Assembly: GCA_002314675.1 (NCBI GenBank)
Contig: DCGZ01000049.1
Span: 1-7,098 of the forward strand
Source of the DNA: Fibrobacter sp. UBA1765
Lineage (GTDB): Bacteria; Fibrobacterota; Fibrobacteria; Fibrobacterales; Fibrobacteraceae
Length of the DNA stretch: 7,098 nucleotides
Direction of reading: 5' to 3'
A program made the translations under genes and the position numbers. Of the stretch, positions 1-5,515 are shown in pieces (within the stretch, counting starts at the first letter, position 1; each line of letters opens with the position of its first letter). The notes under the pieces are model-generated. The model had not been told where the DNA came from, searched no databases, and worked only from the letters and a program-made list of their open reading frames with translations.

Positions 1-46
1 TCAGTTTCACATTTTAAGTCGAAAAAATAAACTCGTTGGAGAAAAT

Positions 47-625
47 ATGAAATCAAAAATAATGAGCATGATGTTGGTTGCCGCTCTTGCGTTGGCTTCT
101 TTTAGCCTGATGGGATGCGAAGAATCTGTCAAGGATGCTGATGGCAATGTTTATCCGGCTGCTAAAATAGGTAACCAAATCTGGATGGCGAAGAACCTGA
201 ATGTGAATGTGCCTGGCTCCATGTGCTACAACAATGACCCGGCCAATTGCGAAAGATACGGTCGTCTGTATACTTGGGAGGCAGCGAAGAGTGCTTGCCC
301 CGCCGGTTGGCACCTGCCTAGCAAGGAGGAATTTGATACGCTGTTGGCTACCGTGGGGACTTCTGAGGGAGACCGATCTAAAAATCTTCGCGCTGGCAGT
401 TGGGAAAATGGGGCGAACAAATTCGGATTTTCGGCTCTCCCTGCTGGCCTCTACAGCAGCGACCTCAAGAAGTTCAACTACGTTGGCTACAGCGCCAACT
501 TTTGGTCTTCTACGGAGAGCTTTACCATCCACGCCCACACCCTGAGCATCCCCGCCGGCCGCAGCGCATTCGTCAGCAGCAGCGACAAGAGCGATGCGAG
601 CTCGGTTCGTTGTCTCCAGGACTAA
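47..625 (+). CDS. FISUMP-domain lipoprotein (first of tandem array)
   Basis: A 192-residue exported lipoprotein. Residues 1-23 form a signal peptide with a basic start, a hydrophobic core and the lipobox LMGC; Cys24 is the predicted lipidated residue, followed by acidic EES. Residues ~29-192 are one FISUMP domain: IGNQIWMAKNLN (41-52), Cys60, Cys68, YGRLY (71-75), Cys84, GWHLPS (87-92), FSALPAG (128-134), FWSS (152-155) and SVRC with Cys189. The four mature cysteines recur in every FISUMP copy here and could form two disulphides in the periplasm or at the surface. The start is supported by GGAG at 38-41, five bases before the ATG. The 5' three quarters are nearly identical to the next gene, but codons from 449 to 601 are hypervariable and mostly end in C. 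Family assignment is firm from motifs; molecular function and ligand are unknown. Confidence 0.9.
   Translation: MKSKIMSMMLVAALALASFSLMGCEESVKDADGNVYPAAKIGNQIWMAKNLNVNVPGSMCYNNDPANCERYGRLYTWEAAKSACPAGWHLPSKEEFDTLLATVGTSEGDRSKNLRAGSWENGANKFGFSALPAGLYSSDLKKFNYVGYSANFWSSTESFTIHAHTLSIPAGRSAFVSSSDKSDASSVRCLQD
449..601 (+). other. Hypervariable C-terminal segment, DGR-like variable region candidate (copy 1)
   Basis: This covers residues 135-185 of the first FISUMP protein, between the ALPAG motif and the terminal SVRC. Most codons are NNC (TAC, AGC, GAC, AAC, CTC, CAC, ATC), unlike the conserved flanks and the embedded FWSS motif, which is written TTT TGG TCT TCT. Against the matching segment of the next gene, substitutions fall almost only in codon positions 1 and 2. 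The 22 bases that follow (602-623) are identical in both genes and would be the candidate initiation-of-mutagenic-homing block. An inverted repeat lies just downstream at 644-665. The pattern is seen in the sequence; the retroelement explanation is inference, since no template repeat or reverse transcriptase is present. Confidence 0.5.
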
Positions 626-645
626 AGCGATGGCGAGTGACGCAT
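621..645 (+). repeat. 25-bp stop-codon-spanning repeat, copy 1
   Basis: This 25-bp stretch begins two bases before the TAA of the first gene and recurs with two mismatches at 2173-2197, where it spans the stop of the third gene in the same register. The second gene lacks it: there the coding sequence joins directly to the 157-bp repeat. It marks a shared 3' module. Its role is unknown. Confidence 0.7.
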
Positions 646-665
646 AGACAAACTTGTTTGTCTAT
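644..665. repeat. Perfect inverted repeat, 10-bp arms, 2-bp loop
   Basis: Arms atagacaaac (644-653) and gtttgtctat (656-665) are perfect reverse complements around a TT loop, 18 bases after the stop of the first gene. No T-run follows, so an intrinsic terminator is unlikely. The position just past a variable coding segment resembles the hairpin or cruciform found downstream of DGR variable regions, but the link is inference. A second, smaller hairpin (ggcgc at 685-689 with gcgcc at 693-697) follows it. Confidence 0.75.
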
Positions 666-697
666 ATGTCCGAGCATGAGCGTAGGCGCCTTGCGCC

Positions 698-854
698 CTC
701 TAACTAAGGAAGCGCACTGCGCTATCTTAGCCAAGGCTTAGCGAAGCAAAGCCTTGAAAAAATCAGCAAGGGAAAGGTTGAATTAAGTGTTGAAATAGAA
801 AATGATGCAATAAGAATTTGAGTGGTGAAATTTATTTAAGAAATCGGAGAAAAT
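698..854 (+). repeat. 157-bp direct repeat, copy A (intergenic spacer)
   Basis: This spacer is repeated at 1433-1589 with two mismatches and no indels (period 735 bp). It contains two adjacent hairpins: an imperfect one at 704-730 (ctaag and agcgca arms) and one at 732-756 (caaggctt and aagccttg arms with an inner gc/gc pair). An A-rich leader follows and ends in the GGAG ribosome-binding site of the next gene (846-849). The gene plus its spacer looks like a duplicated unit. The hairpins are followed by A residues, not T, so they do not look like + strand terminators; mRNA stabilisation or a recombination substrate is possible. Confidence 0.9.
778..806 (+). promoter_or_regulatory. Candidate promoter upstream of second FISUMP gene
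   Basis: TTGAAT (778-783) and AATGAT (801-806) are 17 bases apart, each matching four of six sigma-70-type consensus bases. The pair lies within the repeated spacer, after the hairpins and about 50 bases before the start codon. The matches are modest in an AT-rich stretch, and Fibrobacter promoter rules are not known to me, so this is only a candidate. Confidence 0.25.
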
Positions 855-1442
855 ATGAAATCAAAAATAATGAACATGATGTTGGTTGCCGCTCTTGCGT
901 TGGCTTCTTTTGGTCTGATGGGATGCGAAGAATCTGTCAAATCTGTCAAGGATGCTGATGGCAATGTTTATCCGGCTGCTAAAATAGGTAACCAAATCTG
1001 GATGGCGAAGAACCTGAATGTGAATGTGCCTGGCTCCATGTGCTTCAACGATGACCCGGCCAATTGCGAAAGATACGGTCGTCTGTACACCTGGGAGGCA
1101 GCGAAGAGTGCTTGCCCCAGTGGCTGGCACTTGCCGAGCATGGAGGAGTTTGGGACGCTGTTGGCTACCGTGAGGACTTCTGAGAGAGACCAATCTAAAA
1201 ATCTTCGCGCTGGCAGTTGGAAAAATGGGGCGAACAAATTCGGATTTTCGGCTCTCCCTGCTGGCTCCTACGGCAAGTACGAGAAGTTCTACTACGTTGG
1301 CAACCTCGCCTTCTTTTGGTCTTCTTCGGAGCGCAATTTCGACCTCGCTTACTACCTGAGCATCAACGACTACCGCGCGAACGTCGGCAGCCGCGATAAG
1401 TACGATGCGCTCTCGGTTCGTTGTCTCCAGGACTCTAACTAA
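855..1442 (+). CDS. FISUMP-domain lipoprotein (second of tandem array)
   Basis: A 195-residue paralogue of the first gene, with lipobox LMGC (Cys24) and one FISUMP domain (~32-195) carrying Cys63, Cys71, Cys87 and Cys190, YGRLY (74-78), GWHLPS (90-95), FSALPAG (131-137) and FWSS (154-157). GGAG at 846-849 sets the ATG. Compared with the first gene it has a 9-bp in-frame duplication behind the signal peptide (933-941/942-950, repeating SVK), and its variable segment 1266-1412 differs mostly at codon positions 1 and 2. Around 1114-1152 it departs from the first gene and matches the third, which suggests gene conversion. Its last residues (SN) and its stop codon lie inside the downstream 157-bp repeat. 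It is probably an outer-membrane or surface lipoprotein; the ligand is unknown. Confidence 0.9.
   Translation: MKSKIMNMMLVAALALASFGLMGCEESVKSVKDADGNVYPAAKIGNQIWMAKNLNVNVPGSMCFNDDPANCERYGRLYTWEAAKSACPSGWHLPSMEEFGTLLATVRTSERDQSKNLRAGSWKNGANKFGFSALPAGSYGKYEKFYYVGNLAFFWSSSERNFDLAYYLSINDYRANVGSRDKYDALSVRCLQDSN
1266..1412 (+). other. Hypervariable C-terminal segment, DGR-like variable region candidate (copy 2)
   Basis: This covers residues 138-186 of the second FISUMP protein and is rich in TAC, AAC, GAC, AGC, CTC and TTC codons. Aligned by hand with 449-601 (two one-codon gaps), 25 aligned codons encode different residues and 24 of these keep the third base, for example AGC/CTC, ACC/TAC, CCC/AAC, GGC/TAC, TTT/AAT and ACG/TCG. 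Only three further codons differ silently. It is followed by the shared block 1413-1434 and then by hairpins from 1439. The pattern fits adenine mutagenesis from an AAC-rich template. The codon gaps would require more than one template or later indels. Confidence 0.5.
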
Positions 1443-1589
1443 GGAAGCGCACTGCGCTATCTTAGCCAAGGCTTAGCGAAGCAAAGCCTTGAAAAAATCA
1501 GCAAGGAAAAGGTTGAATTAAGTGTTGAAATAGAAAATGATGCAATAAGAATTTGAGTGGTGAAATTTATTTAAGAAATCGGAGAAAAG
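1433..1589 (+). repeat. 157-bp direct repeat, copy B (intergenic spacer)
   Basis: This is the second copy of 698-854, shifted by exactly 735 bp, with one internal mismatch and one at its last base. It overlaps the last ten coding bases of the second FISUMP gene; the TAA at 1440-1442 sits in the left arm of the first hairpin (1439-1465). The second hairpin is at 1467-1491. It ends in GGAG (1581-1584) for the third gene, although that gene has a different signal peptide, so the repeat boundary coincides with the start codon. Confidence 0.9.
1513..1541 (+). promoter_or_regulatory. Candidate promoter upstream of third FISUMP gene
   Basis: This is the duplicate of the TTGAAT/17-bp/AATGAT candidate at 778-806. 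If either is active, both should be, and each gene of the array would then have its own promoter in addition to any read-through. The evidence is a weak consensus match only. Confidence 0.25.
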
Positions 1590-2177
1590 ATGAAATTTAA
1601 AATAATGAAGAAACTTTGCATGGTTGTCGGTATGTTGGTCGTATGTTCTATGGCAGGAACCCTTAAGGATTCCCGAGACGGAAAAACATACAAGACCGTA
1701 AAAATCGGCAAGCAAGTTTGGATGGCAGAGAACCTGAATTACAAGACAAAAGGTAGTGTGTGCTTCGATAACAAGGACGAAAATTGTAAAAAATACGGTC
1801 GTCTGTATACTTTGGAGGCAGCGAAGAGTGCTTGCCCCAGTGGCTGGCACTTGCCGAGCATGGAGGAGTTTGAAAGTCTTCTTTATTATATGGGACCTGA
1901 TAATTCTGAATGGTCACGAAATCTACGTGCGAGTAGTTGGGACGAAGGATTGGACAAGTACGGATTTTCCGCTCTCCCTGCTGGCAGGTACGACAGCGAA
2001 AGTTTCGACCGTTTGGGCAATGACGCCAACTTTTGGTCTTCTGAGGGGAGAAGTGGCTACAACAGCCTGATCTTCAGCAAATCTGACTTCGGAGCCCGTG
2101 AACGCCCCTTCGACGTCGTGTACTTCGAATACAACGACTTGGAATACGGGTTCTCTGTGCGTTGCCTCCGGTACTAA
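1590..2177 (+). CDS. FISUMP-domain secreted protein (third of tandem array, no clear lipobox)
   Basis: A 195-residue exported protein with one FISUMP domain (~24-195): IGKQVWMAENLN (39-50), Cys58, Cys66, YGRLY (69-73), Cys82, GWHLPS (85-90), FSALPAG (126-132), FWSS (148-151) and SVRC (189-192). The signal peptide differs from its neighbours. Cys19 is preceded by LVV, a poor lipobox with Val at -1, while S-M-A (20-22) looks like a signal peptidase I site, so the mature protein is probably soluble rather than lipidated. The gene is a mosaic: its front half reads like the downstream FISUMP genes, but 1794-1872 is nearly identical to 1074-1152 of the second gene. GGAG at 1581-1584 sets the start. 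It is the last gene before the terminator at 2231. Function beyond the family is unknown. Confidence 0.88.
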   Translation: MKFKIMKKLCMVVGMLVVCSMAGTLKDSRDGKTYKTVKIGKQVWMAENLNYKTKGSVCFDNKDENCKKYGRLYTLEAAKSACPSGWHLPSMEEFESLLYYMGPDNSEWSRNLRASSWDEGLDKYGFSALPAGRYDSESFDRLGNDANFWSSEGRSGYNSLIFSKSDFGARERPFDVVYFEYNDLEYGFSVRCLRY

Positions 2178-2197
2178 AGCGATAGCGAGTGACGTAT
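2173..2197 (+). repeat. 25-bp stop-codon-spanning repeat, copy 2
   Basis: This matches 621-645 with two mismatches and spans the TAA (2175-2177) of the third FISUMP gene in the same register as at the first gene. Shortly after it lies a small inverted repeat, aagcc-aa-ggctt (2207-2218), related to the caaggctt hairpin arm of the 157-bp spacers. Confidence 0.7.
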
Positions 2198-2230
2198 TGT
2201 CAAACCAAGCCAAGGCTTAGCGAGGTCTTT

Positions 2231-2269
2231 AAAAAAACGCCCCAAGGTACAATCCCTTGGGGCGTTTTT
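2231..2269. terminator. Strong bidirectional intrinsic terminator
   Basis: A perfect 10-bp stem (cgccccaagg 2238-2247, ccttggggcg 2255-2264) with a 7-base loop is followed by TTTTT on the + strand and preceded by seven A residues, which read as a T-run on the minus strand. It lies between convergent genes, 53 bases after the third FISUMP stop and 29 bases beyond the stop of the minus-strand ATPase gene, so it should end both transcripts. Confidence 0.92.
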
Positions 2270-2298
2270 AGGCTAAGCCTAATCAGTTTCTTCTACTG

Positions 2299-3735
2299 CT
2301 AAAACAGACTGTCCATGGTCAGCTGGAGCTGCACGATGCCGCTGTGGGCGTTCTGCTTGACTCCGTAGGTAGTTACAAAGACATGGTTCGTCGCCTTGCG
2401 TGTCTTTGAGACATGCCTGAACAGGGATTCTCTATTACGAAGTTTTTCTTCGTATTCCTTGGTTATGACAAATTCGCCACTTGCGTATTTCATCTCGCAG
2501 ATGTTGATGACATTGTCTGCCCTGTCAATAAGCAAGTCAATTTGACCGCCGTCCCAGGAAGTGCCGTCTGCATCTGTAAATGGCTTACTGAACCACGAAT
2601 AGGAATTGCTCAGAATGCCGAGAATGCTAAGCCCGCTCTTGATCTTTTGAAGATGCTGCAGGCACACTTGCTCGAAGGCGTACCCGCTCCAGGCGGCATG
2701 GCTTCCAGAATTCTGGGAGTTGGTCCAAAAGTTTTCGTCTTGCCCGTTGCCATTTACATAACGCAAATAGAACAGGACGTACATATCGGTCAACTGGTAA
2801 AGCGTTCCTACACTTTTTTTGCCAAAGGGCGTGTATTTGCGAATAAAGTCGCAACGGCAAAGGTTTTCTAGAACCTCCGTCAAAACGCCACCGTCTCCCT
2901 GGTGCGTTGCCTCTGCAATTTCGGGTCTGGTCAAACCTTTTAGTTTTGACGAAATTGCCTGGACCACATCCTTGTACAGTTTTGAATTTTTAAAGAGGGA
3001 ACGGAACAGAAAATCATATTCCTGTCGAAGGGGTGCAAACTGCTTAAAGAAAAGTTCATCGATGTTCTTGGAAAGGGGCTTGTCGCGCTCCAGCATTTTC
3101 AGGTAGTACGGAATGCCTCCGAGTACCATGTAAGTGTCTAGGACCTGTTTTCTGCCGTAGCCCATTCCCTTGACCTGGTTTAGATAGACTTCTGTTTCGG
3201 AAAGGGTAAAGGGTGCAAGATAGATGGAACGGCAGACTCTGCCATACAGGCCACCCTTGTCGCCAATCAGCTTTTCGAGCATCCATGTGGTCGCCGATCC
3301 GCAGACAAACAGTTTCAAATTTTTTTGGGAACTAGCCCAGGAATTCCAAAAATAACCAAAGGCCGCGATGAAATTGCTTTTGGCGGTGTCCATCCACGGA
3401 AGTTCATCAAGAAAAACGACCAGTCGCTCCTTGCTTATTGCTGATAAGTAATCCCGCAGGGCATCAAAGGCAGCAAACCAGTCCTTCAGTTTTCCGCACT
3501 TGAAACCCTTGCGTTCCAGTTCTTTTCGGAAAAGGTCCAGTTGGATGACTTTGGAGGTGTCGTAGGAACCGGTAAAATAAAAATCAAAATTTTCGTCGAA
3601 GAACTGCTTGACAAGGAAGGTCTTGCCCACACGTCTGCGGCCATAGACAGCAATCATTTCTGCCGTTTCGGTTTTACAGTAACTCTCGATGAGTTGGCAC
3701 TCCTCTTCGCGCCCAATAATATCTCGCCTTGCCAT
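2299..3735 (-). CDS. AAA+ ATPase with DUF234/PD-(D/E)XK-like C-terminal domain
   Basis: A 478-residue cytosolic protein of the prokaryotic ATPase_2 (PF01637)-DUF234 type. The N-terminal P-loop domain has Walker A GRRRVGKT (32-39), Walker B LVVFLDE (105-111), a sensor-like FVCGSATTWM (143-152) and the family-typical GLYGR...L-x-PF stretch (162-176). Residues ~255-325 look like a winged-helix region. The C-terminal part has Glu355 (GYAFE), QIDLLIDR with Asp400 and CEMK (Glu414-x-Lys416), the spacing of a PD-(D/E)XK nuclease core, so a catalytic site may be intact. The ATG is preceded on the minus strand by GAGGG six bases away. It stands alone, facing the FISUMP array. These ATPases are abundant in the Bacteroidetes/Fibrobacter group; their physiological role is poorly known, so no function is claimed beyond ATP-dependent action, possibly on DNA. 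Confidence 0.88.
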   Translation of the reverse strand: MARRDIIGREEECQLIESYCKTETAEMIAVYGRRRVGKTFLVKQFFDENFDFYFTGSYDTSKVIQLDLFRKELERKGFKCGKLKDWFAAFDALRDYLSAISKERLVVFLDELPWMDTAKSNFIAAFGYFWNSWASSQKNLKLFVCGSATTWMLEKLIGDKGGLYGRVCRSIYLAPFTLSETEVYLNQVKGMGYGRKQVLDTYMVLGGIPYYLKMLERDKPLSKNIDELFFKQFAPLRQEYDFLFRSLFKNSKLYKDVVQAISSKLKGLTRPEIAEATHQGDGGVLTEVLENLCRCDFIRKYTPFGKKSVGTLYQLTDMYVLFYLRYVNGNGQDENFWTNSQNSGSHAAWSGYAFEQVCLQHLQKIKSGLSILGILSNSYSWFSKPFTDADGTSWDGGQIDLLIDRADNVINICEMKYASGEFVITKEYEEKLRNRESLFRHVSKTRKATNHVFVTTYGVKQNAHSGIVQLQLTMDSLF

Positions 3736-3797
3736 AAAAAGCCCTCAAACACACTTTCTACTTGATTTTCTTTCCGAAATATATAAAAAGTTGCGTG

Positions 3798-3832
3798 TTT
3801 CGGATAAAGAAATGATGATTTCTTATCCGAAA
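3798..3832. promoter_or_regulatory. Large inverted repeat in divergent intergenic region (possible operator)
   Basis: Arms tttcggataa (3798-3807) and ttatccgaaa (3823-3832) pair perfectly; with one bulged A at 3808 the stem continues with gaaat/atttc around a GATG loop. A third, direct partial copy (ttttggataagaaat) starts at about 3852, and a shorter relative (tttccgaaat) lies at 3771-3780. It sits 63-97 bases upstream of the minus-strand ATPase start and upstream of the + strand genes. Repeated boxes in both orientations between divergent genes suggest a regulator-binding site, but a transcribed hairpin is also possible. Confidence 0.5.
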
Positions 3833-3947
3833 GATATGTTTTTGGCTGTGTTTTGGATAAGAAATAGATTTTTACCCCATCCCCAGTTCCTTCACCTACG
3901 CCTTGAACTGACCTTCCCCCAAAAAAACGACGTTTCTGAAAATTTAC

Positions 3948-3975
3948 TTGACATTGTTTTTTTTGTTTACATTTG
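3948..3975 (+). promoter_or_regulatory. Candidate promoter for the downstream three-gene run
   Basis: A perfect TTGACA (3948-3953) lies in an AT-rich stretch 74 bases before the likely GTG start. No good TATAAT is found 16-18 bases on. Instead TACATTTG (3968-3975) matches the Bacteroidetes-type -7 element TAnnTTTG, though the gap to the upstream TTG is shorter than usual for that class. A promoter here is plausible from position and composition; its class is unresolved. Confidence 0.4.
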
Positions 3976-4027
3976 TTTGTTGAAAATTGAGTTTTTTGTC
4001 GTTGAACTGTATATGGACGGAGTAAAT

Positions 4028-4717
4028 GTGAAAAAAGAACGATTTAAACTGTATGTTGATGAAAACGGGAAAAACCTAGAGTTTATCTATGCTCTTTACG
4101 ATTCCTTTTTGAGGACGACACTTGTAGAAAATAAGGTGATTGATTTTACAAAACCTGTGAGTAAAATTTCTGGGGTTTACGAATTTTCCCATGTGAATGG
4201 AATGAGCTTTGAATCCCTCTTTGCTCAGCCAAACAATAGTTATCTTGAACAGCATCTAGAGTATTTCTGGTCTTTGGGTGGTGCGTTTCAAACAAAGTAT
4301 TCCAGCGTTGTTCCAACTTCATCGGAAATGTTCCCCAAAGAGGGCCTGTGGAATATGGGGGCTGGAGCGAGTTATAAGGATAAGGACTTGAAGGAACTCG
4401 AGGGACTATTTCAAAAATTCCATTGTTCCAAGAATTTGGTAACGCTCAAGTTTAAAATGGAAACGGAAATAATGGGAATGCCTTTGCAGCCTTATCCGTC
4501 AATTTGGAACGGCATTTTGCATATTTGCAACCCCGATTTGCATTGCCGTTCGTATGCATCTACAGACAAGGATCGGTTTATTGACCTTTCTGAAAAATAT
4601 GGCATATCAAAACCTAATGGGTTTAAGAATATTGCAGACAAAGAATTGTTTATCTATAGATTGTATGCCTTTATACGAAAAGAAGATGATCTAATAGATA
4701 CTTATGCTTTCAAATAG
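4028..4717 (+). CDS. Uncharacterised cytosolic protein, not recognised
   Basis: A 229-residue protein that I do not recognise. I place the start at GTG 4028 because GGAG (4019-4022) lies five bases before it; an in-frame ATG at 4013 lacks a Shine-Dalgarno. The frame stays open upstream to 3689, but that part overlaps the divergent gene and the inverted repeat and reads as non-coding. There is no signal peptide or membrane segment. The protein mixes charged and aromatic residues, with three cysteines (133, 167, 173), the last two in ICNPDLHC, a Cys-x5-Cys pair. An acidic, lysine-rich stretch at 117-130 looks helical. It lies 36 bases before a FISUMP lipoprotein gene on the same strand with no terminator between, so it is probably the first gene of that transcript. 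Its codons are more AT-rich than those of the ATPase gene. Confidence 0.75.
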   Translation: MKKERFKLYVDENGKNLEFIYALYDSFLRTTLVENKVIDFTKPVSKISGVYEFSHVNGMSFESLFAQPNNSYLEQHLEYFWSLGGAFQTKYSSVVPTSSEMFPKEGLWNMGAGASYKDKDLKELEGLFQKFHCSKNLVTLKFKMETEIMGMPLQPYPSIWNGILHICNPDLHCRSYASTDKDRFIDLSEKYGISKPNGFKNIADKELFIYRLYAFIRKEDDLIDTYAFK

Positions 4718-4753
4718 TTACTTGAAAAACATAATTCATGGAGATGAATATTG

Positions 4754-5419
4754 ATGAAGAAAAATATTGCAAAGATTGGTGTTGTTCTGCTTGCTTCTGC
4801 AGCGGCGTTGACTTTTACAGCCTGCGATGATAATATCGTCAAAGGAACCATGACAGATTCCCGCGATGGGAAGACCTATAAGACTGTGAAAATCGGCGAC
4901 AAGGTTTGGATGGCGGAAAACCTGAACTATAAGACCGACAAAAGCAAGTGCTTAGTGAACAAGCCTGAAAACTGCGAAAAGTATGGACGCCTTTATTTTT
5001 GGAAGGAGGCTTTGAACGCCTGCCCGGATGGCTGGCACTTGCCGAGCGAGGTTGAACTTGAGGAACTAAGAGTATTGGCCGTTGAAAAGTATGGTGAAAA
5101 TAATGAGATTGGAACCATGCTGAAGTCTCGTAGCGGCTGGAAAAAACATGATAGTACCGGCAAAAATGGAAACGGAACTGATAGACTCGGTTTTGGAGCG
5201 TTACCCGCTGGCTACTACGACGGCTATAACAGCGCTTTTTACGATGGGGGCAGGGGTGCGAGCTTTTGGTCTAGTACAGGGGGGCGTGGAAACCCCAGCC
5301 TAACGTCTGGCCCCAACGTAGCGTATGGCCTGTTTTTGGATAGTTATGGGAGAGATTCCCTTTACCCCAAGGCTAAGAGCTACGCGTTCTCCGTTCGTTG
5401 TATCAAGAACTCTGACTAG
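4754..5419 (+). CDS. FISUMP-domain lipoprotein (single domain)
   Basis: A 221-residue lipoprotein. Signal peptide residues 1-23 end in the lipobox FTAC (Cys24), followed by DDN. The FISUMP domain (~31-221) has IGDKVWMAENLN (47-58), Cys66, Cys74, YGRLY (77-81), Cys90, GWHLPS (93-98), FGALPAG (147-153), FWSST (171-175) and SVRC (213-216). It is ~25 residues longer than the array copies, mainly between the LPS and ALPAG motifs. ATG 4754 aligns with the start of the following paralogue; TTG 4751 is an alternative with better spacing from GGAG (4740-4743). Bases 4765-4834 are identical to 5527-5596 of the next gene, so the two share a duplicated signal-peptide module. It is likely the middle gene of a three-gene transcript. 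Ligand unknown. Confidence 0.9.
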   Translation: MKKNIAKIGVVLLASAAALTFTACDDNIVKGTMTDSRDGKTYKTVKIGDKVWMAENLNYKTDKSKCLVNKPENCEKYGRLYFWKEALNACPDGWHLPSEVELEELRVLAVEKYGENNEIGTMLKSRSGWKKHDSTGKNGNGTDRLGFGALPAGYYDGYNSAFYDGGRGASFWSSTGGRGNPSLTSGPNVAYGLFLDSYGRDSLYPKAKSYAFSVRCIKNSD

Positions 5420-5515
5420 TTTACTCACCGAAGGTGGGCCGGTGATGTGGCTGGAAAAAGCATTGGAACGATGTTCTCGTGGTTGTTTTAACAAATCAAG
5501 AAATGGGATGAATAA

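Noticed and set aside
53..538. Long minus-strand open frame antisense to the first FISUMP gene (and a similar one at 861-1469)
   Set aside because: These arise from the codon composition of the real genes; they have no family motifs, and the sense frames have signal peptides, ribosome-binding sites and domain motifs.
732..756. Hairpins at 704-756 and 1439-1491 as intrinsic terminators
   Set aside because: They are followed by A-runs, not T-runs, on the + strand, and no minus-strand gene reads through them.
626..854. A DGR template repeat or reverse transcriptase within the window
   Set aside because: No non-coding copy of the variable segments with the FWSS or VRC codons is seen in any spacer, and no predicted protein has reverse transcriptase features; any such element must lie outside.
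698..1589. CRISPR array or insertion-sequence ends
   Set aside because: There are only two copies of a long spacer with a whole gene between them, no short regular repeats, no transposase, and no terminal inverted repeats bounding the unit.
2413..2871. 152-codon + strand open frame inside the ATPase gene
   Set aside because: It lies wholly opposite the C-terminal part of the ATPase, which carries clear family motifs; the frame shows no recognisable domain.
3689..4027. Upstream extension of the unknown-protein gene to an ATG at 3689
   Set aside because: It overlaps the start of the minus-strand ATPase gene, runs through the inverted repeat and promoter-like DNA, and has no ribosome-binding site; GTG 4028 has GGAG at good spacing.
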